Assembly: GCF_036014175.1 (NCBI RefSeq)
Contig: NZ_CP107917.1
Span: 3,596,001-3,660,000 of the forward strand
From: Streptomyces sp. NBC_00443
GTDB taxonomy: Bacteria; Actinomycetota; Actinomycetes; Streptomycetales; Streptomycetaceae
DNA length: 64,000 nucleotides
Reading direction: 5' to 3'
The notes under the pieces were generated by a model. That model did not search any database. It was not told the origin of the DNA and saw nothing but the letters and a program-made list of their open reading frames with translations. Below, piece by piece: positions 9,668 to 17,937 of this stretch (positions within the stretch are counted from its first letter, which is position 1; each line of letters opens with the position of its first letter). The position numbers and the translations under genes were made by a program.

Positions 9668-10798
9668 TCACACGCTCACCTCCCGGCACGCCCGGTAGAA
9701 GTCCGTCCAGCCGTCCCGCTCACGCACGACCGCCTCCAGGTACTCCTGCCAGACGACCCGGTCGGCCGCCGGATCGCGGACCACGGCGCCGAGGATGCCC
9801 GCGGCGACATCGCCGGAGCGCAGCACTCCATCACCGAAGTGGGCGGCCAGAGCGAGGCCGTTGGTGACGACGGAGATCGCCTCAGCCGTCGACAGCGTGC
9901 CGCTCGGCGACTTCAGCTTCGTGCGGCCGTCGGCGGTCACCCCGCTGCGCAGCTCGCGGAAGACGGTCACGACGCGGCGGATCTCGTCGATGCCGTCGGG
10001 GGCGGCCGGCAGGTCGAGGGAGCGGCCCATCTGGTCGACACGCCGGGAGACGATGTCCACCTCGGCCTCGACGGTCTCCGGCAGCGGCAGCACGACCGTG
10101 TTGAAGCGGCGGCGCAGAGCGCTGGACAGCTCGTTGACCCCACGGTCGCGGTCGTTGGCCGTCGCGATGAGGTTGAAGCCGCGGACCGCCTGCACCTCCT
10201 GCCCCAACTCCGGTATCGGCAGCGTCTTCTCCGACAGGATCGTGATCAGTGTGTCCTGCACGTCCGCCGGAATCCGGGTCAGCTCCTCGACCCGCGCGGT
10301 CATCCCCTCCGCCATCGCCCGCATGACGGGGCTGGGCACGAGTGCGTCACGGCTCGGGCCGTGCGCGAGCAGCTGCGCGTAGTTCCAGCCGTAGCGGATC
10401 GCCTCCTCCGGGGTGCCCGCCGTGCCCTGCACCAGCAGCGTCGAGTCGCCGCTGACCGCCGCGGCGAGGTGCTCGGAGACCCACGTCTTCGCGGTGCCGG
10501 GCACGCCGAGCAGGAGCAGGGCGCGGTCCGTGGCGAGCGTGGTGACGGCGACCTCGACGATGCGGCGCGGGCCCACGTACTTCGGTGTGATCACCGTGCC
10601 GTCCGGCAGCGTGCCGCCGAGCAGATAGGTGGCCACCGCCCACGGCGACAGTTTCCAGCGGGTCGGGCGCGGACGGTCGTCCTGCTCGGCCAGCGCGGCG
10701 AGTTCATGCGCGAAGGCGTTCTCGGCGTGCGGTCGCAACACCTCGGCCGCTTCCGTCTCCCCCGCTTCGACGGATTTCGGTTCTACGGAAACAGACAT
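9668..10798 (-). CDS. MoxR-family AAA+ ATPase (YehL-like)
   Basis: 376 aa. Walker A GVPGTAKT lies near residues 98-105. A Walker B/arm region (VQDTLITILSEKTLPIPELG) and sensor 1 (FNLIATANDRDRG) follow, then the LRRRFNTV arginine-finger segment. This is the MoxR layout, a chaperone-like remodeller that works with VWA partners. The start at 10796-10798 (MSVSVEPK) has GGAGGGGGA upstream; the frame is open further but without a ribosome site. First gene of the leftward operon; a PafBC-like promoter lies at 10851-10873, giving a leader of roughly 45 nt. Confidence 0.93.
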   Translation of the reverse strand: MSVSVEPKSVEAGETEAAEVLRPHAENAFAHELAALAEQDDRPRPTRWKLSPWAVATYLLGGTLPDGTVITPKYVGPRRIVEVAVTTLATDRALLLLGVPGTAKTWVSEHLAAAVSGDSTLLVQGTAGTPEEAIRYGWNYAQLLAHGPSRDALVPSPVMRAMAEGMTARVEELTRIPADVQDTLITILSEKTLPIPELGQEVQAVRGFNLIATANDRDRGVNELSSALRRRFNTVVLPLPETVEAEVDIVSRRVDQMGRSLDLPAAPDGIDEIRRVVTVFRELRSGVTADGRTKLKSPSGTLSTAEAISVVTNGLALAAHFGDGVLRSGDVAAGILGAVVRDPAADRVVWQEYLEAVVRERDGWTDFYRACREVSV

Positions 10799-10850
10799 GG
10801 CAAAGTCCCCCTCCAGCTCGGCCGGTTCAGCCGTTTCGGATCTGGCATCC

Positions 10851-10873
10851 ACGTTGCACCACGCCACTGACAA
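10851..10873 (-). promoter_or_regulatory. PafBC-type (RecA-independent damage) promoter of the MoxR operon
   Basis: Minus strand reads TTGTCAGTG, eight bases, then CAACGT. This matches the actinobacterial RecA-NDp consensus (tTGTCRgtg-N8-TAnnnT) at every upstream base and the spacing; only the first base of the -10 differs (C for T). It faces an exact copy of the motif at 10935-10957. Confidence 0.6.
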
Positions 10874-10934
10874 CGCGTTCCGACCTGCGCAAACGCACCC
10901 GCAGGGCCACTCGCGGGTCGTCCACCCCGGCCGA

Positions 10935-10957
10935 TTGTCAGTGGTGGGATCTACCTT
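10935..10957 (+). promoter_or_regulatory. PafBC-type (RecA-independent damage) promoter of the SWIM gene
   Basis: TTGTCAGTG, eight bases (GTGGGATC), TACCTT: an exact fit to the RecA-NDp consensus that in mycobacteria is used by PafBC for LexA-independent DNA-damage induction. The -10 ends seven bases before the ATG at 10965, so the transcript would start at or next to the start codon (leaderless), which also explains the missing ribosome site. Confidence 0.75.
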
Positions 10958-10964
10958 CGATGGC

Positions 10965-12323
10965 ATGACTCAGCAGGGGGTGCGCTGGACCGCGGACCAG
11001 GTGCTGGCACTGGCACCTGACGCCGCATCACGCAAAGCGGGAAGCAAACTCGGCGCGGCAGGGCCGTGGTCCGAGGCGGGGAGTTCCGACGAGGGGACGG
11101 TGTGGGGGCTGTGCAAGGGCAGTGGCAGCAAGCCGTATCAGACGGTCATCGATATCGCGGACGCGTCCGGGCCCGCGTACAAGTGCAGTTGTCCGAGCCG
11201 GAAGTTCCCGTGCAAGCACGCGCTCGGGCTGCTGCTGCTCTGGGCGGGCGGAGAAGGTTCGGTGCCGCCTGCGCAGCAGCCACCGGACTGGGCGCAGGAG
11301 TGGATAAAGGGGAGAAGGCAGCGCGCGGACGAGAAGCGGACGGTGGGCGCTTCCGGTTCCTCGACGGCGTCCGTTGATCCGGAGGCGGCGCGGCGTCGTG
11401 CGGAGCGCCGGGCCGTGCGCGTCACGGCGGGGGCCACGGAGCTGGAGCAGCGCCTGGCGGACCTGCTGCGCGGCGGCCTGGCCGACGCGGAACAGGCGGG
11501 GTACGGGATGTGGGAGGAGACAGCGGCCCGCATGGTCGACGCGCAGGCGCCCGGACTGGCCGCGCGGGTACGGGAGCTGGGTGCGATCCCGGCGTCGGGC
11601 CCCGGCTGGCCGGTGCGTCTGCTGGAGGAGTGCGCGCTGATCCACCTCCTCGATCAGGGCTGGCTGCGCCGAGAGCGGCTGCCCGACGCCTTGGGGGACA
11701 CGGTCCGCGCCCGCATCGGACTGCCCGCCTCGGCGGACGGCCCGCCGGTCCGTGACCGCTGGCTGGTCCTCGCCCAGTACGACACGGCGGACACGAAGCT
11801 GACGACGCGCCGGATATGGCTGTACGGCGCCGAGTCGGGCCGCACCGCACTCCTTCTCTCCTATGGCGCCGCCGGCCGCACACCGGAGCTGGCGCTGCCG
11901 GTGGGGCTGGCCCTGGAGGCGGAGGTGTCGGCGTACCCCGGTGCCGGGCAGCTGCGGGCGGCTCTGGGCGAGCAGTTCGCACCGCCCGCGCCCGCGGTGA
12001 CACGGCCGCCGGGCGTGACGACGACCGAGGCGACCGCCCGTTACGGCGAGGCGCTCCGTGGCGACCCGTGGCTGGACTCCGTCCCGGTGACCTTGGACCG
12101 GGTCGTACCGACGCCGGACGGCGACTCGTGGCAACTGGCCGACGTCGACACCGACTCGGCCCTGCCACTGACCCCGGCCGCCCGTGCCCGTTCGGGCCTG
12201 TGGCGCCTGGTCGCGCTGTCGGGCGGCGCGCCGGTCAAGGTGTTCGGCGAGTGCGGCCACCGCGGCTTCACCCCGCTGACGGCCTGGCCGGAGGGGCAGG
12301 GAGAGGCTGTGCAGCTGTGCTGA
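10965..12323 (+). CDS. SWIM zinc-finger protein (YehQ-like)
   Basis: 452 aa. The SWIM finger is complete: CSCPSRKFPCKHALGL, giving C74, C76, C83 and H85 of the CxC...CxH pattern. It follows an N-terminal globular segment with QTVIDIADASGPAYK. SWIM domains bind DNA or protein. The long C-terminal part has no motif I can name. The ATG at 10965-10967 is set by the promoter at 10935-10957 and the lack of any upstream ribosome site. DUF5691 follows in the same direction after 106 bases. Confidence 0.9.
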   Translation: MTQQGVRWTADQVLALAPDAASRKAGSKLGAAGPWSEAGSSDEGTVWGLCKGSGSKPYQTVIDIADASGPAYKCSCPSRKFPCKHALGLLLLWAGGEGSVPPAQQPPDWAQEWIKGRRQRADEKRTVGASGSSTASVDPEAARRRAERRAVRVTAGATELEQRLADLLRGGLADAEQAGYGMWEETAARMVDAQAPGLAARVRELGAIPASGPGWPVRLLEECALIHLLDQGWLRRERLPDALGDTVRARIGLPASADGPPVRDRWLVLAQYDTADTKLTTRRIWLYGAESGRTALLLSYGAAGRTPELALPVGLALEAEVSAYPGAGQLRAALGEQFAPPAPAVTRPPGVTTTEATARYGEALRGDPWLDSVPVTLDRVVPTPDGDSWQLADVDTDSALPLTPAARARSGLWRLVALSGGAPVKVFGECGHRGFTPLTAWPEGQGEAVQLC

Positions 12324-12429
12324 GCGGCACCGGTTCCGCCCACTCACCCCTCCCCCAGGGACACCCGGCCCCAAGGCCCCTGCCCCCACTCCACGGCACC
12401 CCGCACGAAGGCAGAGAGGAACGACCCTG

Positions 12430-14061
12430 ATGAACAGCCCCTCGGTTCCCGTGGATTCGCCGCCGAGCGCCTGGGAGGAACTCGTCACCGCGGCGCTGCT
12501 CGGCACGGACCGGCGTACGCCTCCCGGCTGCGCACCGGGCCAGGAAGCACCTCTGGTACTGCTCGACACGGCGGCCGTGGAGACCGTACGACGGCGTGCC
12601 GGGCTGCGGCCGGCCCCGGCAGCGCAGCGGCCGCGGCCGGCTCCCGAGGATCCTCGCCCCGCACTGCCCTCGGCGGCGGCCCGCAGACTGGGGATGCTGC
12701 TGACCGACCGTCCCGGCGTCGGCGGCGGCCGTAGAGGCACGGCGCCGGACCTCATGGAGTTGCTGCCCCAGTGGCTCGCGACGGCGAACGACCGCGGTTT
12801 CGCGCCGCCCCCGCAGTCGCTGCCCGCGCTGCTGGACGCGGCGCGGGGCCGGACGGACCTGCGCCCGGCGGCGCTGGCGTTCGCCGGCCCGCGGGCGGTG
12901 TGGCTCGCCCGGCTGAACCCGGACTGGCGGTTCGCCCTGCGCGCGACCCCGGGTGGCGGCGCGGCACTCCCCCACCTGGACGACCCCGCCGAAGTCCAGC
13001 AGCTCTGGCAGGAGGGACTGTTCGCCGAGCGGGTCGCCCTGCTCTCCGCGATACGCGCGGGTGAGCCCGCTGCCGCGCGCGAGTTGCTGGCCACGACGTG
13101 GGCGACGGAGCGGGCCGAGGACCGGCTGATGTTCCTCGACTCGCTGCGCAGTGGGCTGGGCCCGCAGGACGAGCCGTTCCTGGAGCAGGCGCTGGCCGAC
13201 CGGAGCCGCAATGTCCGGGCGACGGCGGCGGAGTTGCTGTCGGCGCTGCCGGGTTCGGCACTCGCGGCGCGGATGGCGGTGCGGGCCGGGACATGTGTGG
13301 CCCTCGATCACACAGGCGAGGCCCCGACGATCACCGTGGAGGCGCCGCACGAGTGCGACGCGGGTATGGAGCGCGACGGTGTCGTGGCCAAGGCTCCGGC
13401 AGGCCGGGGTGAACGGTCGTGGTGGTTCGGCCAGTTGGTGGAGGCGACGCCGCTCGGCACGTGGCCGGGGCGGCTCGGGGGACGTACGCCTCGGGAGATC
13501 GTGGCGTTGCCGGTGGCGGACGACTGGCAGGGCGAGCTGCACGCGGCGTGGTGCCGGGCGGCGGTGCGCCAGCGGGACGGCGAGTGGGCAAGAGCACTCC
13601 TCGGGTCACCCTCGGCCCCGGAAGCCGGCGGTCCGGGTGCGGTGTCCCTGGCCGAGCGCGCGAAGCTACTCGGCACGCTGGGTTCCGCCGAACGGGCCGA
13701 ATGGGTCGGCGGGTTCATCGCGACGCATGGCCTGTCCGAGGCGTTTCAGCTGCTCGGAATCTGCACCGTGCCCTGGGCCGAGCCGCTCGGGCGGGCGGTG
13801 GTCGACGCGCTCAACATCGCGCGGGACGCGGGGAGTTATCCATGGAGTTTCAGCGGAGTGATGGGCCTGGCCGAGCGCTGCCTCGACCCGACCGAAGTGA
13901 GCCGCCTCGACGGCCTGCTGGCGGTACCGGACGAGCCGGAGGACGCGTCGCCGGGGGCCGGGGGCTATTGGGCGGAGGCGTTCCAGCGGCTGGTCACGAC
14001 GCTGCGGTTGCGGGCGGCCATGCTCGAGGAACTGGAGCCGTCCAGCGGGTCCGGCGATTGA
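12430..14061 (+). CDS. DUF5691 family protein
   Basis: 543 aa, opening with WEELVTAALLGTDRR, the start of DUF5691, a family of unknown function found beside SWIM, MoxR and VWA genes in actinobacteria. The middle carries helical-repeat-like Ala/Leu/Arg-rich segments (for example DRSRNVRATAAELLSALPGS) that resemble HEAT-like repeats, suggesting a scaffold. No catalytic motif and no membrane segment. ATG chosen with AGAGGA about nine bases upstream. Probably co-transcribed with the SWIM gene. Confidence 0.88.
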   Translation: MNSPSVPVDSPPSAWEELVTAALLGTDRRTPPGCAPGQEAPLVLLDTAAVETVRRRAGLRPAPAAQRPRPAPEDPRPALPSAAARRLGMLLTDRPGVGGGRRGTAPDLMELLPQWLATANDRGFAPPPQSLPALLDAARGRTDLRPAALAFAGPRAVWLARLNPDWRFALRATPGGGAALPHLDDPAEVQQLWQEGLFAERVALLSAIRAGEPAAARELLATTWATERAEDRLMFLDSLRSGLGPQDEPFLEQALADRSRNVRATAAELLSALPGSALAARMAVRAGTCVALDHTGEAPTITVEAPHECDAGMERDGVVAKAPAGRGERSWWFGQLVEATPLGTWPGRLGGRTPREIVALPVADDWQGELHAAWCRAAVRQRDGEWARALLGSPSAPEAGGPGAVSLAERAKLLGTLGSAERAEWVGGFIATHGLSEAFQLLGICTVPWAEPLGRAVVDALNIARDAGSYPWSFSGVMGLAERCLDPTEVSRLDGLLAVPDEPEDASPGAGGYWAEAFQRLVTTLRLRAAMLEELEPSSGSGD

Positions 14062-14150
14062 GGACAGGGCCCTTCAAGCGCCGGAGCGGGGGGCCGGGGG
14101 CGGCACCCGCAGGGACGGCTGCCCTCGCCCCACCCGCACCAGGAGTCGGC

Positions 14151-14573
14151 TCAACCGCCGGAGGCAGCCGGCTGCCGGACGTTCGCCCGTACCCAGTCCA
14201 CGATCGCCTGAGTCGTCGCACCCGGCGTGAAGATCTCCGCGACACCCTTCTCCTTCAGCGGGGGGATGTCCGCCTCGGGGATGATCCCGCCGCCGAAGAT
14301 CAGGATGTCGTCCGCATCGCGCTCCTTGAGGAGGTCGATCACGGCGGCGAAGAGGGTGTTGTGGGCGCCGGAGAGGATGGACAGGCCGATCGCGTCGGCG
14401 TCCTCCTGGATCGCGGTGTCGACGATCTGCTCGGGAGTCTGGTGGAGCCCGGTGTAGATGACCTCCATACCGGCGTCGCGCAGCGCCCGCGCGATCACCT
14501 TGGCCCCTCGATCATGGCCGTCGAGCCCAGGCTTGGCCACCACTACGCGGATCGGACCGGCTGCCACACCCAT
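14151..14573 (-). CDS. icmB: Isobutyryl-CoA mutase small (B12-binding) subunit
   Basis: 140 aa, a stand-alone cobalamin-binding domain. The DxHxxG motif that supplies the histidine ligand to cobalt is present as DGHDRG near residue 20, followed by the SxL (LSILSG) and GGG (IFGGGIIP) parts of the fold. The length matches the known IcmB of Streptomyces (about 136 aa), partner of a large IcmA subunit encoded elsewhere, which interconverts isobutyryl- and butyryl-CoA. The ATG at 14571-14573 has GGAGG seven bases upstream; the longer open frame is not needed. A B12-domain partner of another acyl-CoA mutase cannot be excluded. Confidence 0.85.
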   Translation of the reverse strand: MGVAAGPIRVVVAKPGLDGHDRGAKVIARALRDAGMEVIYTGLHQTPEQIVDTAIQEDADAIGLSILSGAHNTLFAAVIDLLKERDADDILIFGGGIIPEADIPPLKEKGVAEIFTPGATTQAIVDWVRANVRQPAASGG

Positions 14574-15220
14574 CACTGCCTCCATGAAGCGACTACATCC
14601 ATCCGTACCGACAAGCACCGCTCGCATATGAGTTATGCCGCACTGGCCGCACATGTCATACATGGTGCGCGTATCTCACTTTTCCGCCGCTCACAGCACC
14701 GGACGCACCCTCACGGTACGGACGTCCCGGGCCACACCGCCCGGGCAAGTAAACGAACGTTATCTCCAGCATCCCGCAACCGGCAGTTTCGCGGTGCAGA
14801 GCGAGGGGGAAATCACACGGTGGGACACGTTCGCCGCGCACCGTTCCACATCTCTGCGGCACACGCGCCGCAGCAGTCTGCGGTACACGCGTCGCAGCGG
14901 GACCAAGCGCAACGGGAGCCGCAACGAGGTCGCCGCACCACCGCGCCGCAGGCCGCGCGACGTGGCGGTGCGGCGCATCGACGCTGGCACGAAGGGCACG
15001 TAGGGCAGGTAAGGCACGACAGCGGGGAGCCTCGTCGCCACACCGGCAAGGAGCCCCGTCAGGTCATCGGTGCACCGCGGCCGACCCGACCGACTCACTT
15101 CTCGCGCCTCGCTCACCCCACGCGCCTTCCTCATGCCTCGCCGGCCACCTCCACCGCGACTTCCCATGAGGGCACACGGGGGCCGGAGCCGTCCTCCCGC
15201 GTGCCACAAGGAGGTCGGCC
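14574..15220. other. Intergenic stretch between icmB and lipase, no gene seen
   Basis: About 650 bases with the divergent promoters of icmB and the lipase. It contains imperfect short repeats (CACACGCG.CGCAGC around 14860-14900). No ORF here has plausible codon use together with a ribosome site. Confidence 0.4.
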
Positions 15221-16081
15221 ATGAAGGTCACCGGGGCAGTACTCACCTTTCTCCCGCTCTGCCGACGCCTGCTCCCGAGCAGCCTCGCCGGCCTCTCCCT
15301 GGCCCTGCTGAAGGCGACCGCCCTCGAGCTCGCGATCCTCGCCGGACACGTGCTGCTGTACCCCTCCGGCATCGCACAGGAGCGCCGGCCCACCCCGCAG
15401 CTCCCCGCGCAGGACACCGCCCAGCTGCCGACGGAGACCAATCCCCCCGTCGTCCTGCTGCACGGCTTCATCGACAACCGCTCCGTCTTCGTCCTGCTGC
15501 GCCGCAGCCTGGCCCAGCACGGCAGGCACCAGGTCGAGTCGCTCAACTACTCCCCGCTGACCTGCGACATCCGCACCGCCGCCGAACTCCTCGGCCGGCA
15601 CATAGAGGGGATCTGCGAGCGCACCGGCAGCAGGCAGGTGGACGTCGTCGGCCACAGCCTCGGCGGGCTGATAGCGCGCTACTACGTGCAGTGTCTCGGC
15701 GGCGACCTCCGGGTCCGCACCCTCGTCACGCTCGGCACGCCGCACTCCGGCACCCGTGTCGTCCCGCTGGCGAACGCGCACCCGATCGTGCGTCAGATGC
15801 GCCCCGGCTCACAGGTCATCGAGGAGCTGGCCCGGCCCGCGCCCGGCTGCCGTACCCACTTCGTGAGCTTCTGGAGCGATCTCGACCACCTGATGGACCC
15901 GCTGGAGACGGCCTGCATCGACCACCCGGATCTGATGGCGCAGAACGTCCGCGTCACCGGCATCGGGCATCTCGCCCTGCCCGTGCACCCTGCCGTGGCG
16001 ACCGGGATCCGGCAGGCCCTCGACACCGCACGAACCGGAGCCGAGGCCACCGCCCAGGCCGGCGGTCTGACAGTGGCGTAG
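15221..16081 (+). CDS. Membrane-anchored or secreted triacylglycerol lipase, alpha/beta hydrolase
   Basis: 286 aa. Residues 15-50 are a hydrophobic anchor/signal. The oxyanion segment VVLLHGF and nucleophile elbow GHSLGG (GxSxG) are clear, with LVTLGTPHSG after it, the pattern of bacterial lipases of the LipA/EstA type. The catalytic His is probably in GIGHLALP near the C-terminus; the acid is probably in SDLDHLMDP. AAGGAGG lies just upstream of the ATG, so the start is firm. Likely hydrolyses acylglycerols or other esters outside the membrane. Confidence 0.85.
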   Translation: MKVTGAVLTFLPLCRRLLPSSLAGLSLALLKATALELAILAGHVLLYPSGIAQERRPTPQLPAQDTAQLPTETNPPVVLLHGFIDNRSVFVLLRRSLAQHGRHQVESLNYSPLTCDIRTAAELLGRHIEGICERTGSRQVDVVGHSLGGLIARYYVQCLGGDLRVRTLVTLGTPHSGTRVVPLANAHPIVRQMRPGSQVIEELARPAPGCRTHFVSFWSDLDHLMDPLETACIDHPDLMAQNVRVTGIGHLALPVHPAVATGIRQALDTARTGAEATAQAGGLTVA

Positions 16082-16267
16082 CCACCTCGCAGCATCCCGC
16101 CGACCCCGACCGACGACCCCCCGCCGGCTTGACCGCACTCGCCACACGGCCTCAGGACAGCTGACCAAACGTCGAACAATCTTCGAACACAAGGCCAAAC
16201 TCACGCCCACAGTCCGCCAAAACACGGCCGAATGCCCGTTTCCTGCGCGCGTGAAACCTGCCGAAGA

Positions 16268-16297
16268 TTGTCGTGCCCGCATACCGCCGGGTACAGT
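16268..16297 (+). promoter_or_regulatory. Candidate housekeeping promoter of the M23 gene
   Basis: TTGTCG (16268-16273), 18-base spacer, TACAGT (16292-16297), about 50 bases upstream of the GTG start. This fits a HrdB-type Streptomyces promoter. It is not the PafBC motif, because GTG does not follow and the spacing is wrong. Confidence 0.45.
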
Positions 16298-16345
16298 CGC
16301 CGCACTGCTCTGGCAGCCCCTGTTGTCGAGGCGAGAGAGAAGTTG

Positions 16346-17842
16346 GTGAACGATCGTCACCCGTCGGGGACCATGACCTCCCCGACTTCGGCTTCCGATG
16401 CCGCCTCGGCGCACTACGCGTCGTACGGCGCCCAGGAAGCCCATTACGGTGACTCCACCACGTACGGCACCTATGACGCCAACGGATTCGGCGCCAACGG
16501 GCACGCCACCACGACCTTCGACGCAGACCCCCTGTTCGGCAGCCTTCCCGGCGAGAGCACGGGCGCGTACGACACCACGCAGTGGTCCACGGGCAGCCAC
16601 CACACCTCGAACTACGACGCCTACGCGGCCCAGCACCACGCCGCCTACGACACCGGCGCGTACGACACCACCGCCTGGACGACCGACCACGAGCGACTCG
16701 CCTTCGTCCCCCAGCAGGCCAACGGCCACGACACCTCGGGCCAGTGGGACGCGAACGCCTGGCTCCAGCCCGACCAGTCCGGCGCCCCGGCCGACCAGAC
16801 CCAGCACTGGGAATGGGGCACGCAGACTTTCGACACGGGCGCGTACGACGCCACGCAGTGGAACTCCGACAGCGGCATCGACACCGGCTCGCAGGCGATC
16901 GACGAGTACGAGCACTCAGCAGAATCCTTCGATCAGCAGGCGACCGCGCACTTCGAACACCTGGACCCGACGGCGTACGACGACCCCGCCCATGGCGACG
17001 CCGAGTTGACCGCCACCGGCGAACTCCCCGCCGTGACGCCCCTCCTGGACGACCAGGAGGAGACCGCTCCGCCCCCTTCCCCGCGCGCTGCCTCCCGCAG
17101 CGGGGCTCGCTCCCGCCGCCGCACGCCCCCCAAGCGCTCCGCCCTGCTGACGGTCGCTGTGCCCTCGGCGTGCGTGATGGGCGTCGCGGGAATCGCCGCA
17201 GCCTCCGTCGGCAGCCTGACCGACGACAAGGAAGCGTCGTCCACGCTGGCCTCGGCGGGCGAGGCCGTGAAGCCGTCCACGGCGAACAACAAGCTGGACA
17301 CCCAGCTCGAGAGCCTCTCCGCCGGCGCCGACGACTTCGCCGACCGGGCCAGCCGTACGCAGGAGCGCATCGACCTCAAGGCCCAGCAGGCGGCCGAGAA
17401 GAAGAAGGCCGCCGAGGAGGCGGCCCGCAAGGAGCGGCTGCGCCCGAAGTTCGCGGTTCCGGTCGCGCAGCACGGCCTCAGCGCCTATTTCGGCCAGTCC
17501 GGCATCAACTGGATGTCCATCCACAGCGGCATCGACTTCCCCGTCTCGTACGGCACGACGGTGATGTCCGCGACCGACGGCACTGTCCGCACACAGTGGA
17601 ACAGCGCCTACGGCAACATGATGATCGTGACCGCGAAGGACGGCACGGAGACGTGGTACTGCCACCTCTCCAGCTACCGCGTCGCCTCCGGTACGACGGT
17701 GAAGGCCGGCGACCCGATCGCGTACTCCGGCAACTCCGGCAACTCGACCGGCCCGCACCTGCACTTCGAGGTGCGACCCGGCGGCGGCTCGGCGATAGAC
17801 CCACTGTCCTGGCTGCGCAGCCACGGCCTCGACCCGTCGTAG
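16346..17842 (+). CDS. M23 family peptidoglycan endopeptidase with long N-terminal low-complexity region
   Basis: 498 aa. Residues 1-250 are acidic and rich in Tyr, His, Thr and Gln, with repeated GAYDTTQW/GAYDTTAW/GAYDATQW units. One membrane segment follows near residues 265-285 (LLTVAVPSACVMGVAGIA), then a coiled-coil stretch (ERIDLKAQQAAEKKKAAEEA) and a C-terminal M23 LytM domain. Zinc ligands are visible in HSGIDF (H and D, about residue 392) and HLHFEV (about 471). Probably cleaves peptidoglycan cross-bridges outside the membrane. The GTG is preceded by GAGAGAGA. There is no LysM or SH3 domain. Confidence 0.9.
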   Translation: MNDRHPSGTMTSPTSASDAASAHYASYGAQEAHYGDSTTYGTYDANGFGANGHATTTFDADPLFGSLPGESTGAYDTTQWSTGSHHTSNYDAYAAQHHAAYDTGAYDTTAWTTDHERLAFVPQQANGHDTSGQWDANAWLQPDQSGAPADQTQHWEWGTQTFDTGAYDATQWNSDSGIDTGSQAIDEYEHSAESFDQQATAHFEHLDPTAYDDPAHGDAELTATGELPAVTPLLDDQEETAPPPSPRAASRSGARSRRRTPPKRSALLTVAVPSACVMGVAGIAAASVGSLTDDKEASSTLASAGEAVKPSTANNKLDTQLESLSAGADDFADRASRTQERIDLKAQQAAEKKKAAEEAARKERLRPKFAVPVAQHGLSAYFGQSGINWMSIHSGIDFPVSYGTTVMSATDGTVRTQWNSAYGNMMIVTAKDGTETWYCHLSSYRVASGTTVKAGDPIAYSGNSGNSTGPHLHFEVRPGGGSAIDPLSWLRSHGLDPS

Positions 17843-17937
17843 GCAGCCCGGCCGACGTCCTCGGCAACCGCCGACTGCCTGGTGCGCTCGGCGCCCCCGC
17901 TCCTCAACACCTCAGCGGGGACGCACACTTGTCAGCG

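Noticed and set aside
14635..15003. 122-codon ORF between icmB and lipase
   Set aside because: No ribosome site, and the product is Arg/Thr/Ser noise without hydrophobic core or motif.
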